A stretch of DNA of 35,458 nucleotides from NCBI GenBank assembly GCA_026421215.1, contig JAPKBN010000022.1, forward strand, positions 1 through 35,458. Reading direction: 5' to 3'. Shown piece after piece: positions 17,372 to 26,209 of this stretch. Below the pieces are notes generated by a model that saw only the letters and a program-made list of their open reading frames with translations, was not told the DNA's origin and did no database searches. The DNA comes from Dehalococcoidia bacterium (GTDB taxonomy: Bacteria; Chloroflexota; Dehalococcoidia; Lucifugimonadales; Lucifugimonadaceae). Position 1 is the stretch's first letter; each line of letters opens with the position of its first letter. The position numbers and the translations under genes were made by a program.

Positions 17372-17427
17372 GCTGGAAACAGGCTCCCGGGTGGCTCATC
17401 TCTCCGGTGAGATTTGAACGCACGCAG

Positions 17428-17456
17428 AGTTTAGATGGGGCGTTGAGGCCGGTCAA
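17428..17456 (-). promoter_or_regulatory. Strong sigma-70-type promoter for the LLM-nitroreductase-enolase operon
   Basis: On the minus strand TTGACC (17456-17451) and TAAACT (17433-17428) are spaced by 17 bases, about 57 bases before the ATG at 17371. The -35 matches consensus at five of six positions and the -10 at four of six. Confidence 0.65.
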
Positions 17457-17550
17457 TCAAAGGTGGTCGGGCCAGCAATTCCCAACCAAGCCCGTAGCTA
17501 AATCGCCTTGCGCTTGCACGGTGCCGATTCCTAGCCTCAGGTGACTGCTT

Positions 17551-19674
17551 ATGAACACGCGCGAGACGCTTGAACGGGAAATTATGCGCCGACTACTAGT
17601 AACTCTCCTCGGAATCACTGTGATGGCGACGGTGTTTACCGTTGGAACCGATACAATTTCTGCTGACGACCACGAGTCCAGGGTGACGCTTATCGCGATC
17701 GACCTTGGCAGCACATCTGTAAGCGAAAAAGACGCCGCCGTCGCCGAAACTGCGTTGCAGATCCTCTCGGATTCCACCACCGATGGCACCGTCGCGTTGC
17801 TGTCGTATTCGGATGAAGCCGGCACCGTGGTCGGTCACTCCACATCGGGTCCCGAACTAACGAACGCTGTATCGATACTCGCGCAGCGCATCTCCAGTCG
17901 TGCAGAGAGCGGAGGCAGCGATCAGTTCGCCGCTCTGGCCTCTGCGTTTGCATACCTCTCCGGCGTGAGCGCACCCGCCGGATCCGAGATAGTTTTGATC
18001 ACGGGTCGAATGCAGGACGGATCTCAGGAGAACCGAGATCGGATAATCGGTTTCGCCGATCTGTTCATCGCTGAAGGATGGAAGATCAACGCTGTCATGC
18101 TTCCGTCAACAACAAATGAGGCGCGTGGATTCCTATCATCTATCGTAGAACGAGCCTCAGGACGCTGGGACGACACCGGCACACTGCTTGGACTGGATAT
18201 GTTCGTCCACAACGTGTTGGAGATGGATGGCGATCTCGTTTTGGACTTAGCGCTCCAATCCGGAAACACGGCGGTCCAGCCCATAGAGGTGGCTCCAGAG
18301 TCGACACGGCTCAGCCTCGTCATGGTCCGCAACTCCACGAACGCATCCCTGGATTTGTTCGATCCGCACGGGGTTCAACTTGTAACAACTTCTAACGTAG
18401 CAACATTCATCACAACTCCGAACCTAGTAGCGGTAACGATCAGTTCCCCTGAACCGGGCACATGGTCGTTGCGCGCTACCGGAGACGGTCTTCCCATACT
18501 GGCTTCTGTCGAAGTGCGAAGCCCGCTTGAACTTCGGCTGGTTGGTCAGCCACCGCTCCCGGCAGGGCTGCAAGCCGTCTTGATGGCGGAGGTGACCGTG
18601 GATGGAGTGGCTCGAAGGCTGCCAGGATCTGTGGTCACGGCGACTATCACATCGCCCGAAGGCACATCCGCCGTTTACCGGCTTACCGATAACGGGGAGG
18701 GCGGTGATGCATTATTGGGAGACGGCATCTTCTCGGTAGTGTTTGATGCGTCGGGAGAGCAAGGTTTCAGTGAGGTCATACTCGAGCTCGGCTGGGACGA
18801 CTACGACGCAAGTGTCAAGGCGATCGACTCATTCCAGACAGAGATTTTCCCGACACTCCAGGCAGAGCCCTCGGAAGGTGGGTCGGTAGAGGCCGGATTC
18901 GAGATAGCGGTTGGTACCATTGAGGTGACCGTCGGCGGATATCCACACCCGGTACTACCCGCTGCTATCACGGCAATTGTCACCGGGCCGACCGGCGAAT
19001 CCGTCACGGGTTCGCTGCGACTTATCGATGCGCTTGAGGATGGCACCGGATGGAGATTCGAGGTCATTGCAACACCGAGCGAGAGCGGTACGCAGACGGT
19101 AACCGCCGAGCTCAACGCCGAGTACGTCGGACGGAGTTTCAACACATCTGGACCGATCACACAGACCCTTGTGACGGTGAACTATCCGGTGATCGTTGTG
19201 TTACCGGTAGAGCAGGAAGAGAGTTCGTTGCTGCTCCCGATCATCGGCGCCGTCCTGATCGGTCTGTTGATCCTCTCGGGAGTCGTGTTGTTCGTGATCT
19301 CTCGAAAACAGGTGATGCCGTACGGCTACATCTACGACGACCGACAGGAGCTTGTCCTAGACCTGTCATCCGTACGTAGAGGCGGCATAAAAGGGGTGGT
19401 GTTTAAGGGCGTCATCTCGATAACGGACGCGCCTGACCTGCCCGTGCCTGGGGCGATGTTGATCTTCAAAAAGACCGGGTTGGAACTCCACTACGACAAC
19501 TCCGACGGCGTAACTATGCGTGTGGACGGCAGGCCGGCTGAGAGGATCGTTGAGCTAAGCGACGGGTCTCGCATCGGATACGCCGGGCGACTGTTCGAGT
19601 ACACGACCACTCGACGCAAAGCTCGACCTGTTAAGCCCGTAGAACCAACGAATCCAGAGCCTGATGCCGGTTAA
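17551..19674 (+). CDS. Exported, membrane-anchored protein with VWA-like domain
   Basis: A 707-residue surface protein. It has a signal peptide (charged start, hydrophobic core about 14-32). Residues about 44-215 resemble a von Willebrand factor A domain (VTLIAIDLGST, FAALASAFAYLSG, GSEIVLITGR), but the metal site is degenerate: DLGST replaces D-x-S-x-S. Beta-rich repeats follow (about 220-555), one with the GDALLGDGIF pattern of choice-of-anchor-like domains. A transmembrane helix lies at about 560-583, with a roughly 120-residue cytoplasmic tail whose SRIGYAGRLFEY end looks FHA-like. Start: ATG at 17551 after CAGGTG; ATG at 17584 is an alternative that keeps the signal peptide. It could bind an external ligand and signal inward. 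I do not recognise a named family. Confidence 0.75.
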   Translation: MNTRETLEREIMRRLLVTLLGITVMATVFTVGTDTISADDHESRVTLIAIDLGSTSVSEKDAAVAETALQILSDSTTDGTVALLSYSDEAGTVVGHSTSGPELTNAVSILAQRISSRAESGGSDQFAALASAFAYLSGVSAPAGSEIVLITGRMQDGSQENRDRIIGFADLFIAEGWKINAVMLPSTTNEARGFLSSIVERASGRWDDTGTLLGLDMFVHNVLEMDGDLVLDLALQSGNTAVQPIEVAPESTRLSLVMVRNSTNASLDLFDPHGVQLVTTSNVATFITTPNLVAVTISSPEPGTWSLRATGDGLPILASVEVRSPLELRLVGQPPLPAGLQAVLMAEVTVDGVARRLPGSVVTATITSPEGTSAVYRLTDNGEGGDALLGDGIFSVVFDASGEQGFSEVILELGWDDYDASVKAIDSFQTEIFPTLQAEPSEGGSVEAGFEIAVGTIEVTVGGYPHPVLPAAITAIVTGPTGESVTGSLRLIDALEDGTGWRFEVIATPSESGTQTVTAELNAEYVGRSFNTSGPITQTLVTVNYPVIVVLPVEQEESSLLLPIIGAVLIGLLILSGVVLFVISRKQVMPYGYIYDDRQELVLDLSSVRRGGIKGVVFKGVISITDAPDLPVPGAMLIFKKTGLELHYDNSDGVTMRVDGRPAERIVELSDGSRIGYAGRLFEYTTTRRKARPVKPVEPTNPEPDAG

Positions 19675-19699
19675 ACCCTGCGCAATCACAACAAGAATA

Positions 19700-19734
19700 A
19701 GAAAGGCCCGACGGAGTTTCCGTCGGGCCTTTCT
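19700..19734. terminator. Bidirectional intrinsic terminator
   Basis: A perfect 15-bp stem (AGAAAGGCCCGACGG and its complement) with a 5-base AGTTT loop, flanked by A-rich and T-rich sides so that it works on both strands. It separates the VWA-like gene (+) from the cyclophilin gene (-). Confidence 0.9.
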
Positions 19735-19757
19735 ATTAGTGACGTCTGTGTTTCTGT

Positions 19758-20276
19758 TTAGCTCTCGTTGATCGTGATCGACTTGATAGACTCGCCGGGC
19801 GTCCGGGAGCTGCCTGGGTCGCGTTCGGCAATCCCTAAAACAACGTCCATGCCATCGGTAACCTCTCCGAAAACGGAGTGCATTCCGTCAAGGTGGGGAG
19901 TCGGAACATGGGTAATGAAGAACTGGCTGCCGTTAGTGCCGGGACCGGCATTGGCCATCGAAAGTACGCCGGGTTTGTCGTGCCTTCGGTCCGGGTGAAA
20001 CTCGTCACCGAATTTGTATCCGGCATCGCCGGTGCCTGTTCCGGTAGGGTCGCCACCCTGCGCCATAAAGTTCGGGATCACGCGGTGAAAGGTAACGTTG
20101 TCGTAGAAGCCTGAAACAGACAGGTTGATGAAGTTCTCGACCGTTAACGGCGCTTCGGCGGGGAACAGGCTGATCACGATCTTCCCACCGCTGCCAAGCT
20201 CCATGGTTGCCGTGTAGTTCTTACTCGTATCAAGTGCACCGCTAGGGGCTTTGGGGCTGTCTCCGTGCTGAAGCAT
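19758..20276 (-). CDS. Peptidyl-prolyl cis-trans isomerase, cyclophilin type (cytoplasmic)
   Basis: A 172-residue cyclophilin that speeds proline isomerisation during folding. Conserved motifs: [20 protein letters not shown], the GSQFFIT core and the HSVFGEV segment. The tryptophan that binds cyclosporin in many family members is replaced by His ([11 protein letters not shown]). No signal peptide is present. Start: ATG at 20276 with AAGGA six bases upstream. The first 20 residues contain a proline/serine stretch and [14 protein letters not shown], which parallels the linker of the neighbouring lipoprotein cyclophilin, so this gene looks like a copy of it that lacks the export signal. It is the second of two tandem genes. 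Confidence 0.93.
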   Translation of the reverse strand: MLQHGDSPKAPSGALDTSKNYTATMELGSGGKIVISLFPAEAPLTVENFINLSVSGFYDNVTFHRVIPNFMAQGGDPTGTGTGDAGYKFGDEFHPDRRHDKPGVLSMANAGPGTNGSQFFITHVPTPHLDGMHSVFGEVTDGMDVVLGIAERDPGSSRTPGESIKSITINES

Positions 20277-20327
20277 ATTTATTCCTTAATAACGTGCGTC
20301 GATTGACTGACTGGTTGGCGTCAGTGT

Positions 20328-21011
20328 TTAGTTTTCTTTGATATGAATCGTCTTGATGGCGTCACCCGGGTTCGGGTCTGTACCGGGATCGCGGACCCGT
20401 ATCTTGTTCACTACATCCATTCCGCTCACAACCTCACCGAACACGGCGTGACATGAGACGGAGAAGCCTGCGCAGTTCTTAGGCTGATCATTGTCATCAA
20501 AGGCGTCCAGAAAGGGCGTCTCTACGAACGTGATGAAGAACTGGCTGCCGTTCGAGTTGAAGCCCGAGTTGGCCATCGAGAGAATTCCCGGCTTGTCGTG
20601 ACGGGCATCCACGTGGAACTCGTCGGCGAACTTGTAGCCAGGGCCTCCCGAACCCGTACCTGTGGGGTCTCCGCCCTGCGCCATGAAATCAGCCATCACG
20701 CGGTGGAACGTGATCCCATCATAGAAACCGGAGTTAGAGAGATTGACGAAATTTTCGACAGTCTTCGGAACAAGATCGTCGTACAACAAGATGTCGAACT
20801 CATCGCCCTTCACGAGCGCGAATGTAGCTGTGTACGTCTTACTGGTATCCAGGGAGCCGGTAGGGGGTTGCGGGCTAGACCCGTCACCCGATGGCGCAGA
20901 TGTCTCCACCATCGGTATGGGGACCGATGTCGGAGCGGGTTCATCACTACTACATGCAACCGCCGCAACAAGCGCTATAGAAAGCGCGGCGAGAAGTGTC
21001 CAACGTTTCAT
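20328..21011 (-). CDS. Peptidyl-prolyl cis-trans isomerase lipoprotein
   Basis: A 227-residue exported cyclophilin. The signal peptide (1-19) ends in a lipobox-like VAAVAC, so the mature protein should be lipid-anchored outside the membrane, followed by a proline- and serine-rich linker of about 30 residues. The catalytic domain has [20 protein letters not shown] and GSQFFITFV, plus a cysteine-containing insertion ([11 protein letters not shown]) before HAVFGEV whose two cysteines could pair outside the cell. Start: the ATG at 21011 has AGGAG five bases upstream; the frame extends 11 codons further without support. It lies 51 bases upstream of the cytoplasmic paralogue on the same strand. Confidence 0.92.
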   Translation of the reverse strand: MKRWTLLAALSIALVAAVACSSDEPAPTSVPIPMVETSAPSGDGSSPQPPTGSLDTSKTYTATFALVKGDEFDILLYDDLVPKTVENFVNLSNSGFYDGITFHRVMADFMAQGGDPTGTGSGGPGYKFADEFHVDARHDKPGILSMANSGFNSNGSQFFITFVETPFLDAFDDNDQPKNCAGFSVSCHAVFGEVVSGMDVVNKIRVRDPGTDPNPGDAIKTIHIKEN

Positions 21012-21107
21012 CGTTACTCCTAGAGCGTTCTTCAAGCAAATCATTTCACGTACTGGCGTGTGGCCGTATGAAAGCCACGTAATTTTCGCACTCTTTATGC
21101 GTTGGCC

Positions 21108-21728
21108 TTATTCGATCTGTCCAATCCTATGAAAGTCTAGCGTCTTGATCGCCGGCCAGAGCATCTCGAAAGCACGTAAAAGGTGTGTCAAACCCACAAG
21201 CAGGGTCAACGCCAGACACAAAACGATCTCCGCCAAAGGCTGGCCAGTCACGATCGTCAAAGTGTTGATGGAAATGAACGTCATCACCATCCCCCAGAAG
21301 GCGGATCGGAAAATCAAGTATCCCAGGATCAACGCCGGGATCGATAGTAGTGTCAGATATGGCAGCATGACCAGAAAGACACCGGTCATTACGGCGGCAC
21401 CTTTTCCGCCACGGAAACCTACATAAACGGAGAAATTGTGCCCAAGCATCGTCGCCAGCGCAGCGGCATACATCGACCAATCCGGCGCGTCGATCACCAT
21501 GACGAGCAGCATCACGAGCGACGCCTTGCCGACATCCACGACGAAGACCACGGCCGCAGCACGCTTGCCCAGCGAGCGAAGCGCGTTGAGCGCTCCGATA
21601 TTGCCCGAGCCCAAAGCCCTGATATCGCGTCCTTGCCTCCGCGCAAGGATGTGCCCGGGCGGAATCGCGCCCACAAGGTAAGCGGCGACCACGACGGCTA
21701 TTCCAAAGGCTAGATCGCTCAAACCCAA
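21108..21728 (-). CDS. plsY: Glycerol-3-phosphate acyltransferase PlsY
   Basis: A 206-residue polytopic membrane enzyme that transfers an acyl group from acyl-phosphate to glycerol-3-phosphate, the first step of phospholipid synthesis. Conserved loops are visible: GSGNIGALNALR near residue 41, D-x-GK after the third strand of hydrophobics, and GHNFSVYVGFRGGKG near 97-111. At least five hydrophobic segments span the protein. The only start after the upstream stop is TTG at 21728, with no clear ribosome-binding site. The gene is divergent from the 2-oxoacid dehydrogenase operon, leaving 84 bases between them. Confidence 0.93.
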   Translation of the reverse strand: MGLSDLAFGIAVVVAAYLVGAIPPGHILARRQGRDIRALGSGNIGALNALRSLGKRAAAVVFVVDVGKASLVMLLVMVIDAPDWSMYAAALATMLGHNFSVYVGFRGGKGAAVMTGVFLVMLPYLTLLSIPALILGYLIFRSAFWGMVMTFISINTLTIVTGQPLAEIVLCLALTLLVGLTHLLRAFEMLWPAIKTLDFHRIGQIE

Positions 21729-21797
21729 TTAACTGCCCAGAACATGTCTGAATTACGAATATTGCATTCAGGGTCGTAGATAAGTCTTGTCCGTCCT

Positions 21798-21803
21798 TAT
21801 AAT
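21798..21803 (+). promoter_or_regulatory. TATAAT -10 element just before the E1 alpha start
   Basis: A perfect TATAAT ends nine bases before the ATG at 21813, with no Shine-Dalgarno sequence between. A transcript starting at the usual distance would begin at or next to the ATG, so the message may be leaderless. No convincing -35 hexamer is seen. Confidence 0.45.
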
Positions 21804-21812
21804 TGCCGACAT

Positions 21813-22892
21813 ATGTTCAGTGAACAATCTTCTTCCGCAACACCGGGCCTTTCCGATAACGGATCTGCGGTGTCAGACAAGTACGGTGCCGGGCCACCGC
21901 CGTTAACCGATACCGACCTGCTTGAAATGTACCGGACAATGGTACTAAGCAGAAAGCTCGACCAACGCATATGGCAGATGAATCGCCAGGGTAGGGCGGC
22001 TATCGTCGCCTCTGCCCAGGGTCATGAAGCCGCACAGGTTGGAGCCATCCGGGCGTTAGACCCGGAACGTGACCGTTTCTACATCTACTACCGTGAGCTG
22101 ACCACGATGCTCGCACTCGGCGTTACGCCGCTAGAACTACTGTTGGGTTTCCTTGCGAAGGAAGGAGAACCTCTTTCCGGCGCACGCCAGTTCCCGTTGC
22201 ACGGCGCCATAGACCGCGATCGACGGGACATAGTCTCGTTTTCCAACGTGGTCGCCACCCAGCTGCCCCAGGCCGTCGGTGTTGCACTTGCAGACAAGAT
22301 GCGTGGCGAGAAACGCGTGACGGTAGCCTACTTTGGCGACGGTGCATCAAGCATGGGCGAGACCCACGAGGCAATGAACTTCGCCTCCATTCACCGTCTT
22401 CCGGTAATTTTCTTCTGCGAGAACAACAAGTACGCGATCTCGGTCCCGATCTCCCAGCAGATGAATATCGAATCAATCGCCACACGTGCATCCGCTTATG
22501 GAATGCCGGGCATCGAGGTCAACGGCTTTGACCCCGTAGCCGTGTATGAGGCTGTTGGAGCTGCCGCAAACCTCGCGCTCTCTGGACAGGGACCGACTCT
22601 GGTAGAGGCCGTCGTGGAGCGATTCCTCCCGCATACCAGCGATGACGACGATACTCGATACAGGCCACCAGAGGATCTGGAAGGAATCAGGGACCTTGAC
22701 CCGATCCCTGCAACAGAGAAGATCCTGCGCGCAAGTGGCACACTGGACGACGCGCTTGACGAAGAGATCAAGTCGTTGGCACAGAAAATAGTCAACCAGG
22801 CAACGGAGGATGCCGAAAACGCACCCTTCCCGGAGCCACAGGATTTCTACGAGCAGGTGTACGCGCCAGGTTCTCCGGGAGATCAGTCTTAA
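21813..22892 (+). CDS. 2-oxoacid dehydrogenase E1 component, alpha subunit
   Basis: A 359-residue thiamine-diphosphate subunit of a pyruvate- or branched-chain-type dehydrogenase complex. The ThDP/Mg motif is complete: GDG at 175-177 and NN at 204-205. SAQGHEAAQ (67-75) and YYRE (92-95) match the branched-chain/2-oxoisovalerate group slightly better than pyruvate dehydrogenase, but the substrate cannot be fixed by eye. It decarboxylates the 2-oxoacid together with E1 beta. The 30-residue N-terminal extension is low-complexity. The ATG at 21813 lacks a ribosome-binding site and follows a TATAAT, suggesting leaderless translation. The stop overlaps the E1 beta start as TAATG. Confidence 0.92.
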   Translation: MFSEQSSSATPGLSDNGSAVSDKYGAGPPPLTDTDLLEMYRTMVLSRKLDQRIWQMNRQGRAAIVASAQGHEAAQVGAIRALDPERDRFYIYYRELTTMLALGVTPLELLLGFLAKEGEPLSGARQFPLHGAIDRDRRDIVSFSNVVATQLPQAVGVALADKMRGEKRVTVAYFGDGASSMGETHEAMNFASIHRLPVIFFCENNKYAISVPISQQMNIESIATRASAYGMPGIEVNGFDPVAVYEAVGAAANLALSGQGPTLVEAVVERFLPHTSDDDDTRYRPPEDLEGIRDLDPIPATEKILRASGTLDDALDEEIKSLAQKIVNQATEDAENAPFPEPQDFYEQVYAPGSPGDQS

Positions 22893-23875
22893 TGGCCGAG
22901 ATGACGGTGATAGAGGCGGTCCGGGAAGCGCTCCGTGAAGAGATGGAGCGAGACCCAGTTGTTTTCACTATGGGAGAAGACATCGGGGCAAGAGGCGGCG
23001 TGTTTCTTGCTACAGAGGGACTCTTAGATCAGTTCGGTCCGGAACGGGTGATCGACACACCTCTGGCCGAAGCCGCTATTGGTGGCATCGCGCTGGGCGC
23101 GGCCGTAAACGGCATGCGCCCCGTTGCGGAGATCGAATTCGGCGACTTTATATGGCCCGCCGTCAACCAGATCATCGGCGAAGCGGCGCGGGTTCGTTAC
23201 GGAACTCAGGGCCGGCGTACCGCTCCTCTCGTGCTTCGCGTTCCTTATGGGGGCGGCGTTCGGGGAGGACTGTTTCACTCGCAATCGATCGAGGTGGCGT
23301 TCTCGCACCAGCCCGGCCTGAAGGTTGTCGCCCCGGCAACACCATATGACGCCAAGGGCTTACTCAAGTCAGCGATCCGTGACGATGACCCCGTGATTTT
23401 CTTCGAGCACAAGCGCACGTACCGGCTTGTGAAGGGCGACGTTCCAGAAGGTGACTACACGATTCCGATCGGCAAAGCCGATGTGAAGCGAACCGGAACC
23501 GACCTCACCGTGGTGAGCTACGGCCTTGTACTCCACTACTGCTTGGAAGCGGCGGAGACACTGATGGCAGAGGGCATCGATGTCGAGGTCATCGATCTCA
23601 GAACATTACGTCCTCTCGATACGGACACGGTTCTGGAGTCCGTGCGGAAGACCAGCAAGGCGATGATCGTCCACGAGGACACGAAAGCCGGCGGCATCGG
23701 CGGGGAGATCGCTGCGGTCATCGCCGAGGAAGCATTTGAAGATCTGGACGCACCGGTGAAGCGGGTTGCCGGCCCAGAAGTCCCGGCTATGCCGTTTTCG
23801 CCTTTGCTAGAAGCTGAATTCATGCCATCGGCCGAAAAGATAGCGGCAGCGATGCGAGAGTTGGCGGCTTACTAA
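22892..23875 (+). CDS. 2-oxoacid dehydrogenase E1 component, beta subunit
   Basis: A 327-residue partner of the alpha subunit; together they form the ThDP site that decarboxylates the 2-oxoacid and acylates lipoyl-E2. Typical segments: MGEDIGARGGVF near residue 27, DTPLAEAAIGGIALGAA, EIEFGDFIWPAVNQI, HSQSIEVAFSHQPGLKVV and the C-terminal domain VVSYG...EVIDLRTLRPLD with HEDTKAGGIGGE. Length is normal for the family. Start and stop are both coupled to neighbours by TAATG overlaps, so expression should be stoichiometric. GGGAG lies ten bases before the ATG. Confidence 0.95.
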   Translation: MAEMTVIEAVREALREEMERDPVVFTMGEDIGARGGVFLATEGLLDQFGPERVIDTPLAEAAIGGIALGAAVNGMRPVAEIEFGDFIWPAVNQIIGEAARVRYGTQGRRTAPLVLRVPYGGGVRGGLFHSQSIEVAFSHQPGLKVVAPATPYDAKGLLKSAIRDDDPVIFFEHKRTYRLVKGDVPEGDYTIPIGKADVKRTGTDLTVVSYGLVLHYCLEAAETLMAEGIDVEVIDLRTLRPLDTDTVLESVRKTSKAMIVHEDTKAGGIGGEIAAVIAEEAFEDLDAPVKRVAGPEVPAMPFSPLLEAEFMPSAEKIAAAMRELAAY

Positions 23876-25206
23876 TGGCCACAATCGGAATCGAACTGCC
23901 ACAGGTCGGTGAATCTGTTACCGAGGCCGTTATCGGGAAATGGCTGAAACAGCCAGGGGACACGGTCGAGAAATTTGACGCACTTGTCGAAGTGGTGACC
24001 GACAAGGTCAGCATGGAGTTCCCGGCTCCACATACCGGGACTCTGACATCTATATTTGCTGCAGAGGGCGACACGGTCCCGATGGGCGCCGTAATAGCAG
24101 AGATGGAAGTAGACAAGGCAACGGCTGAAGGGGCGGCATCTGAGCAGCAGGCGGAAGCACCTGCTCCGAACCGGGTCGGCACTCTCATACAGGGCGCAAA
24201 CGTTGGTCCAACTGGCGGTACGTTCAAGGACACTGCGCTTGAAGAACAACTGGCAAATCGTCCTCCGCAGGCATCACTCGCGCCAGATTCGACCCCAAAC
24301 ACAGCACAGGCCACCGGCCGGGTCTACTCCCCGGTCGTTTCACGACTGGCAGCGGCCAACGGGATCGACCTCGCGACCGTCACAGGAACCGGACGAGGCG
24401 GGCGCGTCACAAAACAGGACGTACAGGCGCAGATGGCTACCGGGCCTTCTACTATCCCGGCTCCCACGCAACCCCTCACCGAGGACAGTACGGTTGGTGA
24501 GGACCGCGTAATCCAACCGTCTCCCATTAGACGCATGATCGCCGACCACATGGTGAAAAGCGTGAGCGAGATACCGCACGCATGGAGCACTGTTGAAGTA
24601 GACATGACGGGGCTGGTGGCATGCCGGACTGCACAACGCCATCTTTTTCTGGAACGGCATGGCGCAGATTTGACTTTCCTCGCCTTCACCGCACATGCAG
24701 TCGCCCGGGCGCTCAGGGACAATCCGCTCGTCAACTCCAGTTGGGAAGACGGGAAGATATGCCTGAAAGGCCGCGTAAACCTCGGACTTGCTGTCGCCGC
24801 GCCGGATGGACTTGTCGTGCCCGTAATCCAAGACGCCGACCGAGAAGGAATCTCGGGCCTAGCACAACGTATCGCTCCACTTGTCGAACGCGCTAGATCC
24901 GGCTCTCTGACCCTGCCTGACGTCCAGGGAGGGACCTTCACGCTGAACAACACTGGAGCGCTCGGCTCCGTACTCGGCGGGGCGATCATCAACCATCCAC
25001 AGGCCGCTATCGTCACGACAGAATCGATAGTCAAGCGGCCGGTGGTTATCTTCGGTCCCGGCGGAGACGCAATAGCGATCAGGTCCATGATGAACATCTG
25101 CCTGTCGTTCGACCACCGGATCATTGATGGCGCCGAAGCTTCCGAGTTTATGCAAAGTTTCAAGCGTGAACTTGAAGCCTGGACAGCCGATTCGGAGCTC
25201 AACTAG
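23875..25206 (+). CDS. 2-oxoacid dehydrogenase E2, dihydrolipoamide acyltransferase
   Basis: A 443-residue core enzyme of the complex. Domains in order: one lipoyl domain (1-80) with Lys44 in VTDKVSME as the lipoylation site; a linker rich in Ala, Glu and Pro; the peripheral-subunit-binding domain (151-186, SPVVSRLAAANGID...GRGGRVTKQDV); and the acyltransferase domain (about 210-443) with the active-site motif SFDHRIIDG, giving His414 and Asp418. It passes the acyl group from E1 to CoA. No E3 gene lies nearby, so dihydrolipoamide dehydrogenase must be encoded elsewhere. It is followed 26 bases later by lipB, which makes its cofactor. Confidence 0.95.
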   Translation: MATIGIELPQVGESVTEAVIGKWLKQPGDTVEKFDALVEVVTDKVSMEFPAPHTGTLTSIFAAEGDTVPMGAVIAEMEVDKATAEGAASEQQAEAPAPNRVGTLIQGANVGPTGGTFKDTALEEQLANRPPQASLAPDSTPNTAQATGRVYSPVVSRLAAANGIDLATVTGTGRGGRVTKQDVQAQMATGPSTIPAPTQPLTEDSTVGEDRVIQPSPIRRMIADHMVKSVSEIPHAWSTVEVDMTGLVACRTAQRHLFLERHGADLTFLAFTAHAVARALRDNPLVNSSWEDGKICLKGRVNLGLAVAAPDGLVVPVIQDADREGISGLAQRIAPLVERARSGSLTLPDVQGGTFTLNNTGALGSVLGGAIINHPQAAIVTTESIVKRPVVIFGPGGDAIAIRSMMNICLSFDHRIIDGAEASEFMQSFKRELEAWTADSELN

Positions 25207-25232
25207 CCCGGGTAATTCCGGCAGTTGTTGAC

Positions 25233-25949
25233 GTGTCTGACGCCATGCAGGCCCGATGGATTGGGACACAGGACTACGAAGACGCGCTATCACTACAACG
25301 GGCGCTTCACGAGTCTCGAGTAGTGGGCGACATCCCAGACACGGTGCTCCTGCTTGAGCACCCCAGAGTCATCACTATGGGTCGCCGAGCTGTGGACTCA
25401 CACGTTGTTTCTGACGCAGCGACTCTAGCCGCGGCCGGGGTGGAACTCAGAGAGACCGACCGCGGGGGAGAGGCCACGTATCACGGCCCGGGTCAACTCG
25501 TCGTTTATCCGATCGTCGATCTACGCCGCCTAGGCCTAGGTCCGGTCACGTACGTTGCCGCGCTGGAGCAGGCGATCATCGATACGCTGGGCGTTTATCT
25601 GGTTGAGGCACACCGGGTATCCGGCAGAACCGGTATCTGGGTGGACGGAGACGGCGTTGACCCCGGCGAGGGCAACAACCCATCGGGACGAAAGATAGCC
25701 GCGATCGGCGTACGGATCAGTCGGGGGGTGGCGATGCACGGCCTCGCCCTGAACGTATCAACGGACCTCTCGATGTTTAACCACATCGTGCCATGCGGCA
25801 TGCCCGGACTGAACGTAACCTCCATAGACGCAGAGCAAGGCGCGGCACCGCCTGTGAGGATCGTTGCCGAGGAACTCGCGGGCAAATTGAGCATCGCACT
25901 AGGCATTCGCTACGATGGCGCCGTTGACGTGTCGACTGCACCACTCTAG
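25233..25949 (+). CDS. lipB: Lipoyl(octanoyl) transferase LipB
   Basis: A 238-residue enzyme that moves the octanoyl group from acyl carrier protein to lipoyl domains. Motifs: RGGEATYHGPGQLVVYP (77-93), GRKIAAIGVRISRG with Lys154, and the acyl-thioester Cys188 in IVPCGMPG. A short glycine- and acid-rich insertion (about 137-151) before the lysine motif is longer than in E. coli LipB. It starts at GTG 25233 or ATG 25245; neither has a strong ribosome-binding site. Its place directly behind the E2 gene fits its job of modifying Lys44 of that protein. Confidence 0.95.
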   Translation: MSDAMQARWIGTQDYEDALSLQRALHESRVVGDIPDTVLLLEHPRVITMGRRAVDSHVVSDAATLAAAGVELRETDRGGEATYHGPGQLVVYPIVDLRRLGLGPVTYVAALEQAIIDTLGVYLVEAHRVSGRTGIWVDGDGVDPGEGNNPSGRKIAAIGVRISRGVAMHGLALNVSTDLSMFNHIVPCGMPGLNVTSIDAEQGAAPPVRIVAEELAGKLSIALGIRYDGAVDVSTAPL

Positions 25950-26209
25950 ACAGGCCGTGGCCGACTACGTGGTTAAGACGCCGGGATCGGACCACCGTGT
26001 CCTGGCTCAGGATTAAACGGGTCCACGTCGTTATTGAATTCACCTGTCAGTCACTGTAAACGACCAACAATCCGCAAGCCGTGCGCCTGAGTGATATATC
26101 GGGTTCGATCACAAGTTCGACCGTGACTTCCGTATTTGGAGGGCGCCACGCGAAAGCCAGATGATACCCCTACACGGATCGTGAACCGGGATCTAACGCT
26201 TCGAGGAAA

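Noticed and set aside
25950-26209. A tRNA T-arm-like GGTTCGAT sequence in the lipB-trxB gap
   Set aside because: The flanking bases cannot form a matching acceptor stem or anticodon arm.
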